Below are positions 32,947 through 42,308 of a stretch of 64,000 nucleotides of DNA, piece after piece (the stretch's first letter is position 1; every line of letters begins with the position of its first letter). The notes beneath the pieces were generated by a model, which saw only the letters and a list, made by a program, of their open reading frames with translations, had not been told where the DNA came from and did not search any database. The stretch covers positions 2,355,001 to 2,419,000 of the forward strand of contig NC_082405.1 of assembly GCF_004011695.2 (NCBI RefSeq), read 5' to 3'. The position numbers and the translations under genes are program-made. This DNA is from Ascochyta rabiei (Eukaryota; Ascomycota; Dothideomycetes; Pleosporales; Didymellaceae).

Positions 32947-35900
32947 AGTAAAGAAGATAGTATTATAAGAATTAACATTTTTAAGAATAAACAAAACCTT
33001 TTTTAAGGTATAACTTTTACTAGATAGAAAGTTAAACTCTTCTATAATCGATATTATAAGCTTATCTACTTCTCTAGGAGTAATAAAAGATTTAGTACAA
33101 AAGTCTTTCATAAATTTCTAAATGTAGTCAGTCTGATTAAATTAGGAAAAAAATTTAAATTTTCACTATAATTTTTCAAGATGAACTAGTCTTTACTAAA
33201 GGAATTTCTAATCTTCCTATTATAGAGGATAGCTCTAGACTAACATTCTCTCTATCTTCCAGAAAAATAGAGTATTCTAAGTCTATTTTAGCTTTTCTTA
33301 GAAAATATATTAATGAATTAGTATATAGAAGGATGATTAAAGTGTAAAACATGTTAAAAGTAAAGCTAAATCTGGAGCTATTATAGTAAAATAGCCTTTT
33401 AGGACAATAGAATAATTTTGAGAGTATTTAGATAGTCTATGTTGGTACTTGGAATATCTAAATTTTGCTTTTTAAAACTGCTAATAATAGCTTTTATAGC
33501 AGGGTTTAGCTTTGTAAACCTTACTATTAAGCTAAAATTTTAAGTAGAAGCGATTGAAGATACTTTAAAAAGAGTGTAAGACATGTTAAGAAGCTTAAAA
33601 GAAGGTAGTAAACTAATATAAATTTTTATAGAAAAAATGTAAGTACTTACGCATAGTTTTCAAGTACTAATAAAAGTACTATTGAAAGTAACAAAGTAGT
33701 GGTAGCGATAGTGATAGAGGTTATACTTGATATCCAGTAGTAGATACTCTTAAAAAATATTAAGAGAGTAGCTCTTAGTAAAGTATCAAATTCTTTTAGA
33801 AAGAATATTTCTTAGTTATAAGTTAATATAAAGTAAGGTTAAAAGTCCTAAGAGATAGGATAGGGATTATTAGCTCTCTAGGTTATAGATCTAGATAAGG
33901 TAGAGATTTTCAGGCTATCTAGCTTAGTAATTTAGATAGAGTAGGGATCTCTAAGCTGTTTAGCTAATAAATAAAGATAAGATAAGGATTTATAACTATA
34001 TCAACTCTTAAGATAAGTAATATAGCTAGGTATATACTAATTCATAATAAGCATAAAAACTAGAATTTTAAGATATATAGAAGACCTCTCCTAGAAGATA
34101 TTTTTTAAGTATCTCTACAACTTATTCTACTTATTTATGTCCTTGAATCACTTTTAGTGGTATTAGTAGTACTCTAACTAATGAGTTATAACTTTGTTAT
34201 GTCGTTATTCCTATTGTTATGGTTATTAATATGATTCTTTCTTTTCTTATCTTGATTATGTCTATATAACTATCTGATTTTCTCTTTAGGTTCACCTTTA
34301 GTTAATCTAGAATCTAGCTTACTAAGTACTTTCTATATTTCTATCTGCTATTATTCTACTAAGTATTGCTTGCTATACAACCTTTTTAAAGTATAAGTCC
34401 TAAAGGTATACTCTAGATACTTAGGTATTAAGTATAAATATACATTAGGATTAAAGTTTATCTAGTTTTAGAAAGCCTAACCCATATATTACTTCTGGAT
34501 ACCTTCCGTTACCTAGTATAAATTAGTCTAACTATGTATTAAAAGATAACTTTTATACTAGAGAGCTAATGCCTATAAAGCAAGCTACTAATATAAATAA
34601 AAGATTTACGGTAGAACTTACTAGCTGTTCTTACTCTAGCTTAGTAGGTTAGCCTTTTAATACTACAAATTTTAAACAACATTATAGTTATAAGCATAAA
34701 GATGTATTTAAAAAGACTAGAAATAGTAATGATATAGATATAGAAGACGATACATGTAATTGGGATTTAGCTAGTAGTTTTAACATAAGGATTTTGAGTT
34801 CTTATATATCTAGTAATACTAGAATAGGACCTATCTTATTTTTATTTATTAAGAAGAGTATAGAAAGTATTTACCTAAAATGTTAGTAAATAATAATTTT
34901 TCTTTTAGTATAGCAGAAATTAAAAGCTTAAAACAGTAATTAAACTACGCTAGAGAAGATTTGCCTTGAGTTAGTAGGCGTACTACTAAAATAGATCTAG
35001 ATTTACTATACTTAAACACCTAAACACTAATATAAACGAACTATATAATAACACCAGTCTTTTTTCTACAACTTTAGACGAGTAAAATTCCAGTTCTTAT
35101 ATAGATTTTCTAGCTATTGCTTTACACTATTATAATAGTACCTTAGAACTAGATTCTTAACCTATGGTTTCGAAAGCCTTAGCAGACTATCCTACTTATA
35201 CAGGTTAAATACTATTTAATATAGTTTATAATATACTAAAGCAATAGAATATTTAAGAGAAAGCACTAGCTTTCGCTGTAGATCGTGCTAGTCCTATTCA
35301 TTCCTTAGTCTTAGCACTTTAGGAAAGCTATAAAAGTTAACATGATATTAATATTATAGATAATAGATGTTAGGATACGGCGCTTCCCACTGTGCTAAGC
35401 ATGCCTTGAGAAATTGACAATGCTTACTTAGATAGTGAGCCTGTGGCTAGAATAGTACTTATTGCCATTACAGGTCAGGGGTAGACACTGCAACATGCCT
35501 AAGGCTGAGAGTCCGACAATAGATGTTCAGCACATGTTTGAAATCACATAACTAATTGTTTCTGAATTTTATCATCTTTTATACCTAATAATACTAAATT
35601 ATTTTAAGATTAACTACCTAAGAACTTAAAATATAAATATTATAGAACTTAATATAATAGTTATAAAGACCTATCTACAACTATAATAAGTACATTTACT
35701 TCTATAAATCAAAATCACTTTCTAAATATACATTTAATAAACTAGCAAAAAGAAATACATATATAACTTATATTAAATGTAGGCGTAAAAAGACTTTTTA
35801 AAAACAATGGTACTAGGTGAGTTTCTACTTATAATATGCTAGATAGAGTCTTATTTTATAAGAAAAGAAATAAATATTAGTGTCTAAGGCTAGAGAGCTA

Positions 35901-37360
35901 CCTACTAAGACACAGAAGAGTTTAAATTTTTCGAAGCTTATTATTACTCCTTTAGAGTGGGATTATATTATATATGTATAAAACGTATAGTAGAACTATT
36001 TGTAAAATCTACTATGAAACTCCAAGCTTTTAATTATTCTACTGGCTTTCTAACTATACCTTATATTGCTAGACTATTGATCATTCTAGAGAAACTAAGT
36101 AATAAAATTATTAATACTAATTCTAACTTCATTATATGAATAAAAGTTGCTCCGGAAGAAGCTATTAGTAAATCACTAGAGTTCTATCTGATTTATAATA
36201 CTAGTGGTAAAAGATATTAAACTAAAACCCTTATATGTAATAATTCATTATGGACTATAGTTAAAGCTAGTAAAATCTACAACGTAAGGTATAATTCTAG
36301 GACTATTTAGTTCCTTAAAAGATATTGGTTATTTTATGTTTAATATCTATAAAGAAATATATTGACCTTATAATAGTAATAATATAATAGAGGAAGATAT
36401 TTAATATTCTATAGATTATAGCAGTGATAATAGTATTATTTAAAGATGATTACACTATATCAAATAGAGAAGAACTAATTTAATAGATAGAAAAAGATGT
36501 TATAAGTAAAAAGTATAAGTACTAAAGACTATTATTAACCTAATAGAGATTCGTCTCCTATATTATATACAATAGCTAAAGATCATTTAGCTATTACTTT
36601 TAGCTCTAGCTATAGCGAATCTACATTAAGTTGAGTAAGTATTATATTCACTTAATAAAGAAATAGAATATAACCTACTACTGTAGAACAGTTAATAACT
36701 TTGAAATCTTGACTTATAATACATAAAGAAGAGCTAGGGCTAAATATTATTAAACTAAATTTCTCTACTACCAGTACAAATAATATAGAAGAAGAGTTTA
36801 GATGTAATAGTATAGATGAAGATGTCTTTCTAGAATCTAGAAAACGTTGCTCTCTATAGTTAATATGATAAAAAGATTTAATACTCTATACATACCTTTA
36901 TAACTAGAAATTATATGTAGGAAAGCTTAGATGGTTATAAAGTATATGAAAATTCCTTAGTATAAAATTCTTTTTTCTTTAATTAATATTTACTTACTTT
37001 GTGATAATCTTATCTACATCTATAGACTACCTAAGTAAGTATTAGATTAAGATAGCATTTAACTTAAGGTTCTATAATACTCTAACCTGCTTATAGAGTA
37101 AACTAGGCATTGCGTATAGTATTTAAGTGTAGTATACCTAAAAAGTAGTTCTTAAGTTTAATAATTTAAAGTTTTATAATTTAGTTTAAATATATTAAGT
37201 TGATTTTTTTTTCTCTTCTTAAACATACTAGTAGTTGGCTATTAGTTCTATTTTATAAAGCTAGAACTCAGTAGTACCCTTTCTTCTTGTTTATTTAATT
37301 CTTAGTATTCTATGCTTTAAAAAGCTTAACATAATTAGTAATTATTTTATTAAAGCTTTA

Positions 37361-39224
37361 ACGTACCCCACGGACGAGCCGGTCACCGGACGAGTCGGTT
37401 ACTTTTGCCAAGCCCCTACCAAACTACCCTTCACATACTAATGCCTTCTTAACAACACCATTTAGACGTGTTAAAAGAAGCTTAGATACAGCTTGCGCTT
37501 CAGGCTCTTAAATAAGACGCAACACTCTCTTAGCGACGCGCTGCAGCTATCTACAGAGTCTCTTAAACAACACTAAGCAACTGACACGCAGGACAACCTT
37601 TACGCGCTAATTCTATAGCTAACTTATAGAAGCTAGACAATAATAAGGAGAAGGTGATTATTAAACATGTTCTTAAGCTAGACGCGTAAGGGTTTTCCCC
37701 TCAGCTCTTAGATGTGGCTACTATGGCCAATTCTTTGCGCGCTGAGCGTAATCTGGGTCCTGTTAGCGCAAACTGGCCTAGTACGTTTGTTAAGCAGCAC
37801 CTAGAGCTTATAGTCAAGTTTAATCGCAAGTATAACTATAAGAGAGCCCTCTGTAAGGATCCTAAGGTTCTATAGAGCTAGTTTAGCCTAGTAGCTAACA
37901 CTAAAGCTAAGTATAGCATCTAGGATAAAGACACGTACAACTTTAACAAGACAGGCTTCATAATAGGCCAGATCTCCCTAGGAGCAGTTGTTACAGCTTC
38001 AGAACGACGAGGTCGGCCAAAGGCTGTCTAACCAGGCAACTGGGAGTAGGCTACGGCTATAGTAGGCATTAATGCCAAAGGATAGGCCATTCCTGCCTTC
38101 CTTATCTTTAAGGCCTACCACTACCTCTCTGCCTGGTACAAAGAAGAGGATCTGCCTTAAGACTAGGTTATTAAAGTCTCTGATAACGGCTGGACTACTA
38201 ACAAGCTTAGTCTAGACTAGATAAGCTACTTTGACAGGCATACAAAGGAGCGTACTATTAGCACCTACTGTTTGCTTATTATTAATAGTTATAAGAGCCA
38301 CAACTCTCTTAAATTCCAGCAGTACTGCAAGGATAGTAAGATAATTACTCTTTGCTTGCCTTTCTACTCATCACACCTTACACAGCCTCTTAATGTGGCT
38401 TGTTTTGCTGCTTTAAAGAAGGCGTATAGGCGCTAAGCTAAAATACTTATATATAACTAGATTAACTATATTATAAAGACAGAGTTCCTACTATGCTTTA
38501 TATGCGCCTACAACGCTGTAATTACTTCTAGGAATATCTAGGGAGGGTTCTGAGGCGCTGGACTGGTCCCGTTTGACCTACAACGGGTTATAAGCAGCCT
38601 TAATGTAAAGCTGCGCACGCTATCACCACTACTACCCGTTAATAACAAGCTCTGGCAGTCGCAAACCCCAAGCAACACCCTTAAACTAGGGTCGCAATTA
38701 ACGCTTGTGAAGACGAGGATTTAGAGGTATATAGATAGCTTGCCTACCTCTATAGTTAAAGCGTTTAAGAAGGTCTTAAAGGGGGCAGCTATAATTGCGC
38801 ACAAGCTAGTGTTAGCACAACAGGAGATTGCTGAGCTTTAAGCTGCTAATAAGGCAGCTACACAACAAAAATTACACAAAAGAAAGCAGGTTAAGAAAGA
38901 AGGTACTCTAGTAGTTAAAGAGGGCTAGCAATTAATAGCCCTAAAAGAGTTTAGGGCGCGTTGTAATGGTAAGAAGGCAAAGAAGCAGGTGCGCGCTAAA
39001 GTAGGTGAGCCTTCCTAAAGGCGCTGTAGACGGTGCAGTGAGACTGGACATAACGCGCGAACGTGTAAGAAAGAGGTAGAAGTAGTTTCTAAATAATATT
39101 ACAGACTGTACTGCAGTTTGCAGTGTTAATTTAGGTTGTTTTAGGTTATAATGGGGTAGAGTTTGGTGGGGGCTTGGCAAAAGTGACTGACTCGTCTGGT
39201 GACCGGCTCGTCCGTGGGGTACGT
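37361..39224 (+). mobile_element. 1.86-kb Fot1/pogo-type transposon
   Basis: Inverted ends of about 60 bp begin ACGTACCCCACGGACGAGCC and run through a GGTCACCGGACGAGTCGG-type segment to TTTTGCCAAGCCCC. TA borders both sides (37359-60 and 39225-26). It encloses one transposase frame from 37441 to 39096. Size, TA target and transposase type fit the Fot1/pogo group. It is less AT-rich than the DNA around it, so it probably inserted later or was hit fewer times. Confidence 0.9.
37441..39096 (+). pseudogene. Fot1/pogo transposase, RIP-inactivated
   Basis: One frame of 552 codons without visible indels, from ATG 37441 to TAA 39096, broken only by stops that fit C-to-T or G-to-A (for example TAA at 37513 and TAG at 37528 before RRAAAIYRVS). 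The N terminus is the CENP-B/psq-type helix-turn-helix. The DDE core is recognisable, but all three catalytic Asp codons read Asn: YNFNKTGF (37945), LLIINSYKSH (38284) and SSHLTQPLNV (38392). In the first motif the usual Glu is also Lys. Near the C terminus a zinc knuckle CRRCSETGHNARTC is intact. Every listed change is a single G-to-A or C-to-T, as RIP produces on either strand. The product cannot be made and would be inactive. Confidence 0.9.
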
Positions 39225-39523
39225 TAACCTAATTTATATCTAGTATTATATAAAGCTTATACTTTCTATTACTTTTACTCTTTAGTTCTAGACTTAATAG
39301 TAATTAGATATACGATCAAAGCTATAGCTTACTAGGAAAACTTATCAATTTAGTTGAATTTACTAGTTACTATAATTTTATAAATTTAAGCCTAAAATAA
39401 GTTTGTCTTCTTATTATATCTATATTAATAATATATATGCTATAAATATATTTTAGATATACTTTAGGTATTTTATTTAATAGTTTTTTAGATAAACTAG
39501 AAATTTTAAAGCTAAATGTAACT

Positions 39524-39678
39524 TGTTATGGACTGCCCTTAGGGTGGGATGCAATAAGGGTTGATATGGTATTGTATCTCTTAAGGAGGTAACACGTTGC
39601 GTGTCCTTCTAATATGTCTGTGGGGCACATGGCCATCCCGTCTCGCTTAAGGCTCAGCCATGGTCTAAGCCTATAACA
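39524..39678. mobile_element. 155-bp solo-LTR-like unit, copy 2
   Basis: Starts TGTTATGGACTGCCC and ends CTATAACA. It shares a nearly identical core with copy 1 at 30515, including TCTCTTAAGGAGGTAACACG. The flanks TAACT and GAACT agree at four of five bases, so it looks like a separate insertion rather than the partner LTR of copy 1. Confidence 0.7.
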
Positions 39679-39756
39679 GAACTCCTAAATAAAAACCTTT
39701 TAAATCTAGATTTTAAAGCTAATATACTATATTTCTAACCTGCTTAATTTCTATAA

Positions 39757-40052
39757 TGTAGCGACGCAGGATGATAGAAGTCTCTAAAGGATGTGGGTAT
39801 CCGCTACGAGGTGTATAGGAGCACCAGGATAGTTTACACAGAGAATTGTTCTATTCCTATAGGTCTTATACAAAAGAATACTTAAAAACTAGCTCTCTAT
39901 ACCTGTTAACCTTATGCCTTTTATACCTTATAAGAGTTAGGAAGAATTAGAGTGCTGGCCTGGGGTGTGGGGTGGACATGGATGTAACGGCACCGAGTCG
40001 GTAATGAGTCGGAGAGGAATCAGACAAGGCTTTAGGTGACTGGTGCGTTACA
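39757..40052. mobile_element. 296-bp solo LTR with perfect 5-bp TSD
   Basis: Starts TGTAGCGACGCAGG and ends GTGCGTTACA, giving TG...CA termini with short inverted TGTA/TACA. It is flanked on both sides by TATAA (39752-56 and 40053-57), a 5 bp duplication typical of LTR retrotransposon integration. No internal coding region is next to it, so recombination between LTRs probably removed the rest. Confidence 0.75.
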
Positions 40053-40536
40053 TATAATGCTAAAATTATCTATATAAATAGAAATATAAAAACTTATATT
40101 AGAGTTTATAACTCTTCTTATTTCACTAAGTAATTACTTAGTAATTACTACTTTGCTAAGAAATAGTAATTACTAAATAATGATTAACGTTACCATTTCT
40201 AAAGTATTATTGTGCTATTTATTTTTACTAAATAGTAATTACTATTTCCCCCATCCATGGCCAGGCAGTCATGAATGCCCGTGGTGGGTACACAAATCAC
40301 TGAGTAATTAATTTAACTCACCCAAAAAATACAGCCGAGCACCCCTGTCTAACGTCCCCACCTACACTACTTTCGCCGGATACCACAGTATATTTAATAC
40401 TCGTCCAGCTCGTCGTTTTGCACTCAGACCTTCCCGTTTACGTTAGATCTCTGTTCTTTGCACAGTCGTTACGTCTTTTGATAAAAAGCCCTCAATTCAT
40501 CCTTAAAGAGAAAGAAAACTCGATAAAAACCAGACA

Positions 40537-41214
40537 ATGCGTTTACTCTACTCTATCATCGGATTCCTTACTTTAGGAATATACGCACTACCCACAGAAC
40601 CAGTAGGTTCTAGCGAACCTGCAACCTATGTTCCAATCCCATTGGAATTCGGTCGAGAATATTCAAAAGAGGAACTTGATCATCTCCGGGCTACCTTTAC
40701 CATTGATAACACCACGAACCAAGTCGATACCGGAAATCATCAACTCAGCAAGCGGGCACAACATGCCAAATCCACGACCCTCAACTCCTACTGGGACTGC
40801 CCTACAGTTGGCCCGCTATTTCGCACCCAAAGAGCTACCGCCAACATTATAAGTGCATCAAACTTGGTAGCAACTGTACAGTGGTACGGCAACGCCAACA
40901 TCGATAGTTGGTCTCTTCCTAGCCAAAGGCTTACCGGTCCAACCGTCGCCCGACGATCCAACGTTGGAAAACATTCATTTTGTGCCTCGTACGGCCATCA
41001 AATTTGTTCATTCAAACTTACAAGCGATTGGAGTGTTTTTGTCAAATGGCAGTTTCACGTCTTTTCAACTACTGTTGCGATGGATGAATTAACCCCATCA
41101 GGCCATGTTCTTGTGGAGACCTGTATCGAGGTTGGTTCAGGGGGTCATTGTCCATCTATGCAAGCAGCTACACCTTGTCGATTAACAACAAGTTCGATAG
41201 TTCGCAATGCTTAA
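40537..41214 (+). CDS. Secreted protein with Kex2-type propeptide, effector-like
   Basis: A single-exon 225-residue protein. The signal peptide is MRLLYSIIGFLTLGIYA, cut before LPTEP. A propeptide of about 55 residues follows, with an NTT glycosylation site, ending at LSKR, a Kex2-type dibasic site. The mature part starts AQHAKSTTLNSYWDC and has six cysteines (DCPT, FCAS, ICSF, TCIE, HCPS, PCRL), enough for three disulfides. I do not recognise the family; it does not look like the Hce2 or KP4 patterns I know. It begins about 145 bp from the TA edge of the transposon block and has ordinary codon use without RIP-like stops. Small, cysteine-rich, processed and beside AT-rich repeats is the usual setting of plant-pathogen effectors, but that role is inference. 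Confidence 0.7.
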   Translation: MRLLYSIIGFLTLGIYALPTEPVGSSEPATYVPIPLEFGREYSKEELDHLRATFTIDNTTNQVDTGNHQLSKRAQHAKSTTLNSYWDCPTVGPLFRTQRATANIISASNLVATVQWYGNANIDSWSLPSQRLTGPTVARRSNVGKHSFCASYGHQICSFKLTSDWSVFVKWQFHVFSTTVAMDELTPSGHVLVETCIEVGSGGHCPSMQAATPCRLTTSSIVRNA

Positions 41215-41463
41215 AGAACGCTTGTGTATCTCCAACGATTAGTCGCTAAAAAAAAAATTTTTTTTTTCTGGATATTACGATGCAGAGTCTTAATTCTTTC
41301 TATCATCACATTTTCCAAGATTTGTAACAACCGAATACCGGAGTTGCTTGAGCGTCAAGCTTCGGCATCCTTTAGCACGCCAAGTGCTGATCCGTCCATC
41401 AGCCCCTTCTTCACCAGTCATTTAACATCCATTTATGACCATGTATGACAGTTTTCCGCCTGC

Positions 41464-41838
41464 TCAGATCATTAGCATTAGACGCCCGTATTCGCGAGAT
41501 GGACTGACTAATGGATCCAACGGAGTGCGACTAGCAACAGGCGCGTCTACCTTCTTCGCCTCCATCTCAAGTGTATCATAGGCCGTGAGATCAATACTCG
41601 CCTTGCCATTACCAGAGACATCGGTGATATGCTCGTCACGGACTATAGCAACAGCCGTTGTCTCACATGATCGCAGGTCATAGTTTCGCTTGAACTCAAG
41701 GCCGAATTCAGTGAATGGTGAGCCGCCGCCATGTATCACCTTTCCTCTCGTCGAACTACTGGCTTTGGGAATGGATATTGCCTAGTTTCTAGCACCACGA
41801 ACGGCTGCAAATGAGAGTAAACACATCGTGCGAGTCAT
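41464..41838 (-). pseudogene. Small secreted protein with one premature TAG
   Basis: From ATG 41838 the minus strand reads MTRTMCLLSFAAVRGARN, a short signal-peptide-like start, then TAG at 41782-41784. The same frame then continues for about 105 codons (AISIPKASSSTRGKVIHGGG, later DLRSCETTAVAIVRDEH) to a stop at 41464. One CAG-to-TAG change would explain the break. An intron is also possible, because CTAG at this point could be an acceptor, but I found no good donor. The family is not recognised. It lies convergent to the secreted-protein gene and close to the transposon block. Confidence 0.4.
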
Positions 41839-42308
41839 ACTGCAGTATACTAGGGGAAGAAAATTACAGGAATGAGCAAGATAGAACGATTATTACTATG
41901 GTCGCGGATGATAATTTTATTGATGTTTAAGGTTCAAGAGACTACAGATCGCATTGTGTATCTCTTCCTCTTTATATGCCTGGATTTATTCCTTATAACG
42001 CATGAAACAGAACCGGGGGATGCGTATTCTTAGGTATAAGACGTTGCCATGAAACTCACCTTTGCCGTGAACAATCGGATATTATTGAAGAAGATTTTTT
42101 AAGCGTGTTGTGCGCTTACGTGTGTTAGTTGTTTTCAGCGTCCTTTGGTCGTGTGTAGCAGATAGGTCATAATAGGTGTTATTATCCCAGTGTTCTGTGC
42201 TGTTACAAGTCTTAACGCCACACAACAGCGTTAGGTACACGATCGACGTCTTTACCCGCTTGCTTGTTCTCTATCAAAGTGGAAGCCCATGTTATGCACT
42301 ACTTAGTA
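41839..42308. other. Intergenic, no gene seen
   Basis: About 470 bp of AT-richer DNA between the secreted-protein relic and the 3' end of the CorA gene. Nothing else found. Confidence 0.5.

Larger units (their letters stand above)
31242..37360. other. Heavily decayed AT-rich repeat DNA, unidentified
   Basis: About 6.1 kb with extreme TpA richness and stops in all frames. I could not name the original element from any frame. Small GC-richer islands at about 31830-31930 and 35370-35540 begin TGTTACGATCC and TGTTAGGATAC and may be LTR fragments, without ends I can prove. A direct-repeat pair and a tandem duplication are listed separately. Parts read as decayed coding DNA, but no diagnostic motif survives. 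Confidence 0.5.
29594..40388. mobile_element. Tc1/mariner ends enclosing a 10.5-kb nested block
   Basis: The outer ends are a perfect 35 bp inverted repeat at 29591-29625 and 40357-40391, including CTGTGGTATCCGGCGAAAGT. TA borders both sides (29592-93, 40389-90). About 140 bp inside each end matches the two ends of the 1393-3046 element: ATTTCTGTATATAATACAAT at 29.7 kb and the GTGTACC region at 40.28 kb. Homology stops near 29735 and 40255, where AT-rich repeats begin. The simplest reading is one Tc1/mariner copy split or largely replaced by later insertions. Alternatively it is a large derivative moved by these ends. The enclosed DNA contains the elements listed separately and about 7 kb of heavily decayed, unidentified sequence. 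Confidence 0.65.

Noticed and set aside
30515..39678. Two matching 154-155 bp repeats as the LTRs of one 9.2 kb retrotransposon
   Set aside because: Each copy has its own flanking 5 bp near-duplication, copy 1 sits inside a Fot1-like end, and a Fot1/pogo element lies between them. Independent insertions explain this better.
40537..41214. Assignment to a named effector or toxin family
   Set aside because: The cysteine pattern and motifs do not match any family I can recall with confidence, so only structural features are reported.
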